Below, piece by piece: positions 24,488 through 34,202 of a stretch of 64,000 nt of DNA. The DNA comes from Agrostemma githago. Its lineage: Eukaryota > Streptophyta > Magnoliopsida > Caryophyllales > Caryophyllaceae. Under the pieces are notes generated by a model. That model was not told where the DNA came from, ran no database searches, and worked only from the letters and a program-made list of their open reading frames with translations. A program made the translations under genes and the position numbers. Each line of letters begins with the position of its first letter. The first letter of the stretch is position 1. The stretch lies in assembly GCA_958450325.1 (NCBI GenBank), contig OY288256.1:14726557-14790556 (forward strand), read 5' to 3'.

Positions 24488-25363
24488 ATGGCAAACGTCT
24501 CACCTAGGGAACTCTTCCCCGAACGGCCCGAGGTGCTGACATTAGAGGAAAGACAGTGCCGGTATCAAGAGAAAAGCAGACGCCTCGACAAAGAGAGGAT
24601 TGAGCTGCACCGGAGGGGAGGGAGGTACCAGTCTAGGGGGTCATCGCCATATCGCCCAGAGATAGGTTTGGGAGTCCTAGCACCAGCCGCCAACGCGAGG
24701 GGAGAAAACGGATCCCCGTCGGGCGAAAGGCGTCGCGAAAGGAGTAGAAGCCACACTCCGTCAATGCGCCACCGACTGGGCCCTGGCACCCGAAAAGCAA
24801 GAAGAAGTCACAGTCCCCAGAGGACGGTTCACCACCGCTTGGGCCAGAGGGAGAGAGTGGGAAGGCCCGAGAAAACCTTAAAAGATCGACTGGGTGCCAT
24901 GGAACGCGGAAAGAGGCCCGCCAGTCCCGAAAGTCGAGGCTCTGTGTTCACTCGTCTGACGAAAGACACCGGTCGGGAGATCGAACATGAACGGATAGCG
25001 GAAGGATACATGAACGAAGAGGACTACAAAACGCGACGCGAGGACCCCTCGCCGCCAAGAGCCCGGCGCCCACCCTTGGAGAGGATCTCGATCCCGACGA
25101 ACCAGAGAGAGCCTCCCGGGATAAGGAACAGAGGTTGCGGAGAGAGGAGGCCGGAAGGAGGTCGTAGGGAAAGATACGACCACTACACCGCGCTGACACG
25201 CCCCAGGGCCGAGATCTTCGACATTGAAAAGAACAACGGCAAATGGAGGACTCCCCGGCTCATCAGGCCCGGGCCCAACACCGACCTGAAGAAATACTGC
25301 GCGTTCCACCACCAAACAGGGCATACTACAGAGGAATGCAGGAACTTAAAAGACGAGATTTAG
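24488..25363 (+). pseudogene. gag-like ORF of element C (arginine-rich, zinc knuckle, no clear capsid)
   Basis: A 291-codon ORF whose N-terminal half is rich in Arg, Glu and Ser with repeated RLG words (HRLGPG, HHRLGQ, DRLGAM). It ends with a zinc-knuckle-like motif, KYCAFHHQTGHTTEECRNLK, of the same pattern as in element A. The capsid segment expected between them is not recognisable, so it may be deleted. A stop after KDEI separates it from the protease ORF, which follows in another reading segment from 25517. The RLG words also occur in the antisense PMD tails of A and B. Confidence 0.7.
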
Positions 25364-25516
25364 GGCCTCATACGGCGCAGATCGCTAGCGGCCTATGAAG
25401 CCAGAGCCCTGCGCATCACCAACAACAAAAACAACAATGACAACAACAACCTTGGCTCGGCAGCCGGAAATGCCAGGGACAGGGCCGAGAAGAGGAAGGA
25501 ACACAACGTCATTAAC

Positions 25517-26407
25517 ATGGTAAACGAGGGGGAGCATGGAGCTGGGACCAGCAAGAGACATATCAAGCGCCACATGAGAGAACTGACCCAGCACATATGT
25601 TATGCCAACGAATCCAAGGGGGACGTTGTCCCGACACTTAGTATCACGGCAGATGATTACGAACGAGTGACGTACCCCCACAGTGACCCTCTGGTGCTGG
25701 CCGTCAAAATAGGCGATCACACGGTCAAAAGGTGCATACTAGACACGGGGGCCTACACGAACTTGCTATACAGAGAAGCTTTCGAGAAAATGGGGTTCGA
25801 CAAGCGACACCTAAAGCTGACGGCCGGTGCGTTATACGGTTTTTTCGGAACTGGAGTCGTACCCATGGGCACGATCGACCTACCGACCACATTCGGAGAA
25901 GGAAAGGACGCGAAGACAGTGGAAGCCCAGTTCGTGGTAGTAAACGCCAAGTCCGCCTACAACGCCCTAATTGGCCGGATAACCCTAGACGGAGTGCACG
26001 CTCTATTATCCATACGAGCTCTGACCTTGGCCTACGTCACCGATAGGAACTGCAACTCGGTAGCCCTCAAGCGGTCCCAAGAAGAAATGAAGGGGAAGCG
26101 GAAAATCGCCCCTGATTCCGAGGCTGAATGCCAACCAACCCCCAAAACCCTTAGGATAGAGGAAGGTACCGCCGCCGACCCTAAGCGCCTCAAGCCTGGG
26201 GGGGAAAGCATGACAGTGAAACTAGAACTTGGTCGATCCGTTCTCATAGGGACCGGTCTTGAGCCGGACTACCAAAGGCGTCTCGTCAGCCTCCTAAAAA
26301 ACAACACCGATGTATTCGCATACTCGGCAGATGAAATGACGGGAGTCGACCCAGAAGTGACGGTACACAAACTAAACGTCGACCCCACTTCCCGGCTCAT
26401 AAGGTAG
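25517..26407 (+). pseudogene. Protease and pol start of element C
   Basis: A retropepsin-like aspartic protease is seen at VKRCILDTGAYTNLLY (active-site DTG) with a later YNALIGRITLDG flap/core segment. A linker with EPDYQRRLVSLLKNNTDVFA follows, which in Tat and Athila elements leads into RT. It ends with a TAG at 26405-26407 just before RT. The TAG is a lesion or recoding site; a lesion is simpler given the other damage. Confidence 0.8.
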
Positions 26408-26419
26408 AAGAAAAGGACT

Positions 26420-27223
26420 ATGTCGGCAGAAAAAGATGACGCCATCCGGTGCGAGGTTGAGAAACTGCTAAAAGCTGGCTTCATAGAAACTTGTAACTAC
26501 CCCGACTGGCTGGCGAACGTGGTAATGGTGAAGAAATCCTCGGGAGCCTGGCGCATGTGCGTCGATTTCACTAACCTCAACAGAGCATGCCCGAAGGACT
26601 GTTACCCCCTCCCCGGAATCGACCAGTTAATGGACGCCACCAGCGGACACACCATGTTAAGCTTTCTCGACGCTTTCTCCGGATACCACCAAGTCTTCTT
26701 GTGGGGACCGGACAAGGTCAAATGCGCGTTCATTACCAGCGCTGGGACGTTCATGTACAAGATGATGCCGTTCGGACTGAAGAAAGCGGGCGCCACCTAC
26801 CAAAGATTGGTGGAGAAAATCTTCAAGGGACAAAGAGGCAGGAACATGGAGATGTACGTGGACGACGCAATAGTAAAGAGTAAAGCGGACGACCAACATC
26901 TCGACGACTTGGAAGAAACATTCCAATCATTGAGGAAGTACAAGATGAAAGTCAACCCCCAGAGATGCACGTTCGGGGTAAGGTCTGGGAAATTCTTGGG
27001 TTTCTTAGTAAGCGCAAGGGGAATAGACGCCAACCCCGAAAAAGTCAAGGCCATTCGGGACCTGCCGGAGCCCAGAACCATCAGGGATATACAAAGGCTT
27101 GACCCGGGTACTCTCAGTCAATTACTTGCTTTTGTACTTGCTTTTGTACCCAACTCCAGTCGTACGAGGTCAAGCAAGTACCCAGGTCGCAGAATAACCG
27201 GGCAGACGCCCTGTCAAAACTAG
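26420..27223 (+). pseudogene. Reverse transcriptase of element C, RNase H deleted
   Basis: RT motifs in order: WRMCVDFTNLNRACPKD, SFLDAFSGYHQV, MPFGLKKAGATYQR, MYVDDAIVKSK and NPQRCTFGV. After RDIQRL near 27100 the expected RNase H is absent. A short unrelated stretch follows, then at about 27160 sequence like the end of an archaeal-type RNase H (RADALSKLE in another frame). About 1 kb has therefore been lost and the element cannot encode its own RNase H. Confidence 0.85.
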
Positions 27224-27373
27224 AAAGCTCAAGCTTACAGGATATCCGACGGTCCGTCTGGGCAGGATGGCATCCACAGTATAGATCACGAAGACGGCAG
27301 CGACTGGCGTGCGCCGATCGTCGAGTATATCCTCAGCAAATGGTTACCGGAGGATCCGGCCAGGGCAAAGCGA

Positions 27374-28559
27374 ATGCCGACAACTGCGTCAAGGTACATG
27401 ATAATAGAAGACCAGCTTTACAAGAAAGGAACTGCGGCGCCAATCCTAAAATGCCTGAAGCCAAGGGAGGCGGCGGAGGTCCTGGACGACATCCACTCAG
27501 GAATGTGTGGACACCATATAGGAGGCAGAAACCTAGCACACAAGGCGGTCCTGGCAGGCTACTACTGGCCGACTGCCTTGCACGACGCCAAGGAACTGAC
27601 CAAAAAGTGCCGCAACTGCCAGATTCCGCCAATAATCCACGCACCGGCAAGAGAGCTTCAGCCCATCCTGAGTGGATGTCGTCAAGAGAGCTTCGCTCAA
27701 TGGGGAACGGACATCCTAGGACCATTCCCGACAGCAACCGGGGGCAGGAAGTTTGCAATAGTAGCAGTAGACTACTTCTCAAAGTGGATAGAAGCGGAAG
27801 CCGTCCCAAATATCACCGAGCCGGCCGTGCGTAAAGTGATCTGGCGCAATGTTATAACCCGATTCGGGGTACCCAAGGTGCTCGTCTTCGATCACGGCCG
27901 ACAGTTCGACAATCCCCCATAAGAGAATGGCTAGAAGGATTAGGAATTGCCGTGGCATATTCAGCCGTGTGCCACCCGCAAACCAACGGCCAGGCCGAAG
28001 CCGCCAACAAGAAAATCCTCAACGGCTTGAGGAAAATGCTGGAGGATCTCAAGGCAAGGTGGGCAGACGAACTGCCGAGTGTGCTCTGGTCACTAAGGAC
28101 AACACAAAAAGCCGCGACGGGGCATTCGCCGTTTGGCCTCCTGTACGGAGCAGAACCCTTATCCCCATAGAAGTACGCATCCCCTCTGCCCGCAACAAGT
28201 ATTATAAGGGGGACACGAACGAGGCCGCCATGGAAGAAGCCCTGGATCTGGTGGAAGAAACCAGGGAGGATGCACATGTAAACCTGGTGGCGTACCAACA
28301 GCGCATGAGAAAGGCGTACAACCAAAGGGTCAACCACCAAAAATTCCAGATAGGGGACTTGGTCCTCAGGAAATCCGCGGCGGTCGGCAAAGCACACGAG
28401 CACGGAAAGCTTAGCGCCAACTGGGAGGGACCATATGAAGTCACCAAAATAATAGGCCCGAGTACATACCTACGGACTGAGAGACGGAGAGGGGCGAGAC
28501 CTGCCGTCACACTGGAACGTAGACACCCTCAGAAGATACTACGTCTGAGCGGCAAGTAG
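27374..28559 (+). pseudogene. Integrase of element C (frameshifted)
   Basis: The N-terminal zinc finger (H..H...GYYWP...C..C, KKCRNCQ), the catalytic core with WGTDILGPFP and VFDHGRQFD, and the glutamate region NGQAEAANKK are all visible but spread over three frames. A shift occurs near 27915-27922 and another near 28165. The C-terminal basic domain (FQIGDLVLRK, LSANWEGPYEV) ends at the TAG at 28557. Confidence 0.85.
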
Positions 28560-28784
28560 GCGAGCTGTTGTTTCAATTCCCGGTAGGGTACTATCGGACC
28601 TGTCGACGACCTTGCCTCCAGAAGCTTGTAAAAAATTCTTTAATAAGAGAGGCATTTTGTTTGTTAAATCTACTTGCACCCCGTTCTCTACGTTCTCGCG
28701 CAGCAAGCAGGGGGCAATAAGGGGGGGAGCCCCTATTCGCCTACCGCAAGAAATGGACACCCCACCAAAAATAACCACAGTCGG
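28560..28784. other. Spacer after integrase in element C
   Basis: No gene is seen. The segment leads into the 74-base tandem array. Confidence 0.4.
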
Positions 28785-29520
28785 CCACCTGGCCAAATCT
28801 CCCCCACCCACAGTGTGGGGGCAAGTCAGGAACCGCCTGTGGTCGTGAACGGGGTCGGCCACCTGGCCAAATCTCCCCCACCCACAGTGTGGGGGCCAGT
28901 TAGGAACCGTCTGTGGTCGTAACCACAGCCGGCCACCTGGCCAAATCTCCCCCACCCACAGTGTGGGGGAAAGTCAGGAACCGTCTGTGGTCGTAACCAC
29001 AGCCGACCACCTGGCCAAATCTCCCCCACCCACAGTGTGGGGGCAAGTCTGGAACCGTCTGTGGTCATAACCACAGCTGGCCACCTGGCCAAATCTCCCC
29101 CACCCACAGTCTGGGGGCAAGTCAGGAACCGTCTGTGGTCGTAACCACAGCCGGCTACCTGGCCAAATCTCCCCCACCCACAGTGTAGGGGCAAGTTAGG
29201 AACCGTCTATGGTCGTAACCACAGCCGCCCACCTGACCAAATCTCCCCCACCCACAGTGTGGGGGCAAGTCAGGAACCGTCTGTGGTCCTAACCATAGCC
29301 GGCCACCTGGCCAAATCTCCCCCACCCACAGTGTGGGGACAAGTCAGGAACCGTCTGTGGTCGTAACCACAGTCGGCCACCTGGCCAAATCTCCCCCACC
29401 CACAATGTGGTGGCATAAGTCAGCACCGGCCTGTGGTCGTAACCACAGCCGGCTCCCCGGCCAAGTCCCCAACCCCAAAACTCCAGCTGGGGGCACGAAA
29501 CAAAAACCGGCACCCCAGTG
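28785..29520. repeat. 74-base tandem array in the 3' region of element C
   Basis: Units start CCACCTGGCCAAATCTCCCC at 28785, 28859, 28933, 29007, 29081, 29155, 29229, 29303 and about 29378, then a degenerate copy at 29453. Each unit holds GGGGGCAAGTCAGGAACCGTC and ends with GTGGTCGTAACCACAG, a short inverted repeat. Retand of Silene is named for an amplified tandem repeat in a similar position, but no sequence comparison could be made here. Confidence 0.95.
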
Positions 29521-29968
29521 AACCATACCGGTGATTTAAATGAAGGCAAAAGTCCAAAAATGACAAAATCAACAAACGACCAACACAACAAAAGTCAAAA
29601 TCAGCAAGAGTCAAAGTCGCAAGGGGCGTCATAAGCGCCAAATGTTGGTTACACAAACGAATGTCAAAACAAGGCTACGACTATTAAAAGTTCGGCAGCC
29701 GTCCCCAAAGGATCAAGCGCCACCTACGAACATGACAAAAAGGAATACAAAGGATAAAGCATGGAGGGCAAGCCTATGCCTGAACCTCAAAGGGTAGGTG
29801 CGAGGAGATCCACAAAAAGCCTCAAGAGGGGGCATAAGAGTGAGGGGTGTCAGCCGGCTCTTCTGTCGCCCCCTCCTCTCCCTCCCTGAGGGTGCATGAG
29901 GCACAAGAGGACGACGGCCCGACTTCCTATTTGGGAGAGACTGGAGGTGCCGCCGGCGTCGGCCCATC
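29521..29968. other. Non-coding segment of element C after the tandem array
   Basis: Low-complexity A-rich DNA with no convincing ORF on either strand; the minus-strand gene ends at 29969. Confidence 0.4.
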
Positions 29969-31207
29969 TTACTGTGCCGCTTCTTCATCGCGAAGGCGCT
30001 TGTAGATGGGGTTATACCGACCAAAGTCAAAATCGGGATCATACTCACGAAGAGCTTGCGACGTCAAAGCAACATTCATCCCATCCGCGTAAGCTTCCTC
30101 GCCCTCCTTCTCCAGATCAGCAATATCTTTGGCCTTCTCTACCGCGTCCTGTTCGGCAGCTGCCAGCTTCAGCTGGAGAGAGTTCCTATTGGCACGGATG
30201 ACCGACACCTCAGCACAGACAGATTCCATCTGCCCCTCCAAAACCTTCCTGGACGGCTCACAGGATGAGTGGACGCCCTGGAGAGTCTCTAATTCCTTGC
30301 GACTAGCCGTCTCCCTCTCCTCAGCCTCCAACCTCAGCTTCTTCTCCGCCTCCATTCCCAGCTCTGCCTCTTGCAGCCTAGACATTAACCTCAAGCCCTC
30401 CTCCGCCGCCTTCTTCATCTTGACAATATTCTGAGCAAACTTGGAAAGTTCCTCTACCAAGCAGCGGTAGACGGTCTCCAGCTGGGCAATCGTCCGAATC
30501 CGGTCAACAGACGAGATCTCCGCCTCCAGCATCTTGAAGAAGGAAAGCTCAGACAAGGTGGGGAGGGGCACATCAACAGCAGCAGCGACGTCACGCATAA
30601 TGTCCTCATCCCGAGAAGCCTCCAACCGGACTGTCGTCTCCCCCAAGTCCAAGGACGGCTCTACCGCCTCCAACGAGCCAGGAAGGGCGGCCACAGTAAC
30701 AGCAGGGGAAGCTGTCACCCTTGGAGAAGTGACAACCTCCGAAGTCCCAAACTCGGCCAGAGCACCGGCCATGCTTGCAGCCGCCTCTTGGTTGGCAGCC
30801 GGCAACCCCGTAGCTTGCCTCTTCGGAGGGGGAACGTCCCCAAAGTCCGGTGTCGAGCCGGCCTTCGTCCTGGCAAACCTCGTTCGGCGGTAAGTCATGA
30901 TCGTAGGGCGGTCCACTACGGGTGTCGGCGGCTCAGAAGTGAACGGACAAAGGGAAGAGTCCAACCCCAGCAAGGTGAGCTCCCCAGGCGTCCAAGAGTG
31001 CGCCGGCCTTCTACCTGCAAAAGTAGGCAGAAAAAAAGGCAAGGGGTTGAGGGTCTGTTTACTATCAAAAAAGGAGGACGGCACAAGCAAGTAGGTAGGT
31101 CGCCAGTTACCTTGGCCGGCGATAGGGACGCTCATGCCCACCCGTTCCAGATACACGTTATGAGAAATTAGGTCGAAGGGAGGCAACCAAACCGAAGGCA
31201 TGGCCAC
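29969..31207 (-). CDS. Antisense coiled-coil protein of element C
   Basis: A 412-codon ORF on the strand opposite to gag-pol. The N-terminal 100 residues are hydrophobic to mixed (VWLPPFDLISHNVYLERV). The middle is Ala/Ser/Pro-rich with a basic TYRRTRFARTKAG patch. From about residue 220 to 390 it is a long predicted coiled coil (EEGLRLMSRLQEAELGMEAE, LEAEERETASRKELETLQ). The C-terminus is YDPDFDFGRYNPIYKRLRDE. Proteins of this shape are annotated as putative gypsy-type transposon products (Transposase_28-like) in plants. That match is from memory and not tested. The function is unknown. The first residues may belong to an upstream exon. Confidence 0.6.
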   Translation of the reverse strand: MAMPSVWLPPFDLISHNVYLERVGMSVPIAGQGNWRPTYLLVPSSFFDSKQTLNPLPFFLPTFAGRRPAHSWTPGELTLLGLDSSLCPFTSEPPTPVVDRPTIMTYRRTRFARTKAGSTPDFGDVPPPKRQATGLPAANQEAAASMAGALAEFGTSEVVTSPRVTASPAVTVAALPGSLEAVEPSLDLGETTVRLEASRDEDIMRDVAAAVDVPLPTLSELSFFKMLEAEISSVDRIRTIAQLETVYRCLVEELSKFAQNIVKMKKAAEEGLRLMSRLQEAELGMEAEKKLRLEAEERETASRKELETLQGVHSSCEPSRKVLEGQMESVCAEVSVIRANRNSLQLKLAAAEQDAVEKAKDIADLEKEGEEAYADGMNVALTSQALREYDPDFDFGRYNPIYKRLRDEEAAQ

Positions 31208-31285
31208 TCTCTCCTTACCAACTCATTTCATAACAGTGGGGAAGGTGCCGACGATCTCTATCCAACGGTTCTAGACTTGACTCCC

Positions 31286-31501
31286 TCAAATCCAAACAGC
31301 ACCCCACCTCCTCGTCACTCTCCATGTTGATGCGCACATCAGACTGAAATACTCGGGGAACCCTCCATGGCTTCGCCGACACCCCCACACAACACTAGGG
31401 GGAGAGCAAATCGACTGACCTGGGTCCGGCATCTGATAGTCAAAACCCTCCCCCAAAGGATAAATTTCCCGGGCGGCCTCAAGACCGTCAACGTTCAACA
31501 C
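31286..31501 (-). CDS. Possible upstream part of the element C antisense gene
   Basis: A 71-codon ORF with REIYPLGEGFDYQMPDPGQS, a hydrophilic start resembling the first segment of putative gypsy-type transposon proteins. It lies just 5' (minus sense) of the coiled-coil ORF and may be an earlier exon or a frameshifted N-terminus. Not certain to be coding. Confidence 0.35.
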   Translation of the reverse strand: MLNVDGLEAAREIYPLGEGFDYQMPDPGQSICSPPSVVWGCRRSHGGFPEYFSLMCASTWRVTRRWGAVWI

Positions 31502-31510
31502 TTTCCGGCG

Positions 31511-31960
31511 TCAATCCTCATCCACCATAGTGCGAGCACGACGAAGAAGGACGCTGCCACAACCGGCACCCTCCGACCGGTCCTCCGCCTGCCCAGACGT
31601 AGAAGCCGGGTGGTCGGAAGACGCCCCATCTACCCCAGAAAGACCCCCCTGACAATCGGAATCCCTCCGGCGGCGGCGTAGAACCATCGTGCTACCCTCC
31701 GCCACTCCCACCCCAGAAGAAGGCACCCCTCCCTCACCCACCATAGATATGGAGGTCACCCCCCCTCGAGAAGGCCCACAAGCAGAAATACGCAAGGTTC
31801 GAAGAGTGATCGCCTCCTTGGGCTCCAACACCTCTACGGACGCATCCGAGGAGGCGTCCTCGGCAACTTCACCAGATCCATTGCCCTGGACCCCGTCGAA
31901 CGCCGACATCGCCTCGTCATCCTCGTCCTCAAAATGAACTCGGCGGGAACGGGTGGACAT
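31511..31960 (-). CDS. Acidic/serine-rich antisense ORF of element C
   Basis: Taking the internal ATG at 31958-31960, the product starts MSTRSRRVHFEDEDDEAMSA and continues Ser/Gly/Glu-rich with a basic RRRRRDSD patch. No domain is recognised. The open frame extends upstream to 32074 but that part looks like hydrophobic non-coding sequence. It could be the N-terminal exon of the coiled-coil protein. Confidence 0.4.
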   Translation of the reverse strand: MSTRSRRVHFEDEDDEAMSAFDGVQGNGSGEVAEDASSDASVEVLEPKEAITLRTLRISACGPSRGGVTSISMVGEGGVPSSGVGVAEGSTMVLRRRRRDSDCQGGLSGVDGASSDHPASTSGQAEDRSEGAGCGSVLLRRARTMVDED

Positions 31961-32613
31961 GACTAGGAAGCGAAAAAACCAATAAAATAATAAGGAGGGA
32001 TAGGGGACTAACCTACAAAGACACGCCGGCGAAACTAGAACTCCTGCTGCAGGAGACGGCGACCTAACCGACAAGGGAAGAAGAGGGCGAGTTGGAGATG
32101 TTTGTTACTCTTAGTGAGAGAATAGGAGAAGCAAATAGGAGGAAATGAGGAAATGAGCCCCTATTTATACAAGGGGAAGTTCCTAGGGCCACTCAAAGGA
32201 AGCCTGACAAGGGACTGGGACATTCAATACAACTTGAAGAACGTGGAATACGAAAAGACAACACGGGGAACGGGGCCAGACAAATTAAAAGCACAATTTT
32301 GGCACAAAACACTGGGGGTCCACATATAATAAATAGTCAGCTTACATCCAAAAGTCATAACAGCCATAGCCGAAGGGAACCGGCATCCCAACATACAAAG
32401 CCGGTAATTAAAAAACAAAGTCAAAAGGGGTCGGCAACCCCCCAAACTACACAATCCGACTAAAGAGCTATCGAAGATAAACAAAAGAGCAGCGGAATAA
32501 GCTGAAGACCACCCTCAAAACACCGTCGGCGCAACTACACTACTAAAAATAAACCACCTTCACCACCTGTCGACCTCAACCGGCAAAACGAGATCCAACC
32601 AAGCAAGAGAGCC
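31961..32613. other. Non-coding interval between antisense ORFs of element C
   Basis: Contains no supported ORF. A GGGAGGGA-rich stretch and CCCTATTTATAC near 32158-32169 (minus strand GTATAAATAGGG) could be a TATA region for the antisense ORF ending at 31511. Confidence 0.4.
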
Positions 32614-33190
32614 CTACTCCATCTCTTCCCCATCGATATCCTCCGGAGGGAGGGAGGAAGCCAAGCTGGCAGAAGAAGACGAGGAGGCGGGAGAGGAAGG
32701 AGGGGCACGAATTCCCCGAAGGGTATCAAAGCCCTCCTTCATCTCGCCTGACGAGTCACTAGGGCATAAGGGTCCAACTATCCATGACGGTCCGGATGAG
32801 CGGCTGCTCGAAGAGTAGGAGCCGGAAGAGTTACCCGAAGGCGGACAGTCTGAGTCAATGTCTGACTCAAAAACTCCAAAGTGCACCCTGGCCTTCCGAC
32901 GACGGCGAGGACGATCACCACCATGAGAGCATTCAACAGCCCCCACAGCAGGAGGAGGGAGAGGAGGGGCCACGGCGGCGGGCCCCGATGGACGCGATGG
33001 AGGCCCACGGGACACCCCAGCGCCCTAGCACAGGTTTGGAAGTCTCCGGGGATGGAGAGCGCTTCCGACGCCTGACAGGTACACGGGGATGCTCCACAGT
33101 AGACGGGGGAGAGTTGCTTCCAGAAGAGGAAGACATAGCTGGGCAAGGTGTGTGAAGAGTGAAGTGAGGAAATGATGCCAAAAATGGCAA
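32614..33190 (-). CDS. Second serine-rich antisense ORF(s) of element C
   Basis: Two overlapping frames. 32933-33190 contains MSSSSGSNSPPSTVEHPRVP and RRRKRSPSPETSKP. 32614-33015 contains RRRRKARVHFGVFESDIDSD and ends SLPPEDIDGEEME. The RVHF plus acidic pattern resembles RRVHFEDEDDE of the ORF at 31511-31960, so these may be related units. Low-complexity composition makes the coding call uncertain. Confidence 0.35.
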
Positions 33191-33429
33191 AAAATGAGGG
33201 TATTATATAGGAACTACATACCATGCATGCACCCCATTTAATGCACAACTACCCAGCAACCTAGGGCAGAGCAAAGGTCATCATTACCTCTAAGAACACC
33301 CTAGGTACGGATAGGGAAGGCGAACGGACTCCCTGCAAGATGCCAACAACCCTGTGACGCCTCACCCTAGTACTGATCACTGGAGCCAGCCTATGATGAT
33401 CCTTGGCAGGCAGCCAGCGATGGGGCAAT

Positions 33430-33828
33430 TGATGGGGGTCGGCACCACAGACAGCCGGTAGCCGGCAACCTAGAGGCACGTCTCACCCAGCAACCGAATT
33501 ATGCCGGCTCCCCATGGTGAAGGGAGATGCCGGCAATATAATCCGTACGACTCAAGCCCTATAAATACCAAGAGAACCACCACAAGAAGGGGACACAAAA
33601 TATACACAAGACATCATCTCTCTAAAAGCTAAGTTATATCCTCCCTAATCCTAGATCGACTTCTTTACCCCAGCGACTGACTTGAGCGTTGGAGAGGCAA
33701 CCTCGGAGACACTTCGAGGCCCTTGTGCGCTCCCTGTGTAGGTCCGGAGCCCCGAGCTCGTCAGGAACGGAGAAGGAGATAACCGGCCACCGCCGGCTGG
33801 AGGTCTACGGTTGTTTGATACCCAGACA
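33430..33828 (+). repeat. 3' LTR of element C
   Basis: TGATGGGGGTCGGCACCAC to GATACCCAGACA, about 95% identical by eye to 24015-24414. A purine-rich GATGGGGCAAT precedes it. The 5-base duplication ATCTC follows at 33829-33833. Confidence 0.92.
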
Positions 33829-33874
33829 ATCTCCATTACATACCATTAAACGCTACCTCTTAACCCACACCTAC

Positions 33875-34153
33875 TTAACCCTCGTATTTTTGAAGTATCA
33901 TCTTCAAGTTGGCCAAATCACGCTGGAACCCTTTCCTAGTGCGGAAACACTCGAGAGACCTTTTCATCAAGAATTGGACATACTCGTCCAGTTCGGCCTC
34001 CTTATCTAAATCGCCCATGGATGCCACAAAGTTCCTTGCATCTATGGCAGTGGCGACTAGCTGCATGGCTGTTAATTCATTGGATTTGGTGGCATCCAAT
34101 AAACCATCGTACTCCTCGATCAAACTTCTGATTTCTTCTATTTTGCTGGCCAT
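33875..34153 (-). CDS. 92-aa helical protein of unknown function, MULE cargo
   Basis: A clean ORF with ATG at 34153 and stop at 33875, starting MASKIEEIRSLIEEYDGLLD. Composition is amphipathic and charged throughout with heptad-like spacing of Leu, Ile and Met, so it is probably all-helical. It has one Cys and no transmembrane segment. Its last bases lie about 40 bases from the insertion point of element C, so it belonged to the MULE before C arrived. A run of 16 G (34187-34202) lies about 34 bases upstream of the ATG. I do not recognise the family. Being uninterrupted next to two broken genes makes it worth attention. Confidence 0.5.
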   Translation of the reverse strand: MASKIEEIRSLIEEYDGLLDATKSNELTAMQLVATAIDARNFVASMGDLDKEAELDEYVQFLMKRSLECFRTRKGFQRDLANLKMILQKYEG

Positions 34154-34186
34154 TTTTTTTAGGTTAAAGAGGTGAAGTTGAAAGTA

Positions 34187-34202
34187 GGGGGGGGGGGGGG
34201 GG
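34187..34202. repeat. Homopolymer G16
   Basis: Sixteen consecutive G on the plus strand, C16 in the putative leader of the 92-aa ORF. Length may be unreliable in sequencing. Confidence 0.9.

Larger units (their letters stand above)
24015..33828 (+). mobile_element. Tat-type LTR retrotransposon C, nested in the MULE (defective)
   Basis: Two LTRs of about 400 bases with about 20 visible differences, a perfect 5-base target duplication, a primer-binding site and ordered gag, protease, RT and integrase on the plus strand. A large deletion removes RNase H. The 3' third (28560-33430) holds a 74-base tandem array and minus-strand ORFs, including a coiled-coil protein. The layout with an antisense coding region between pol and the 3' LTR matches Tat-type elements. 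It is not of the A/B family: LTRs, gag and antisense genes differ. Confidence 0.92.

Noticed and set aside
28785..29520. CRISPR-like array
   Set aside because: Units are contiguous without variable spacers, in a plant retrotransposon.
28539..29656. Overlapping minus-strand ORFs with repeated WLRPQT and GGGDLARW words
   Set aside because: They are translations of the 74-base tandem array; the unit length is not a multiple of three, so frames rotate.
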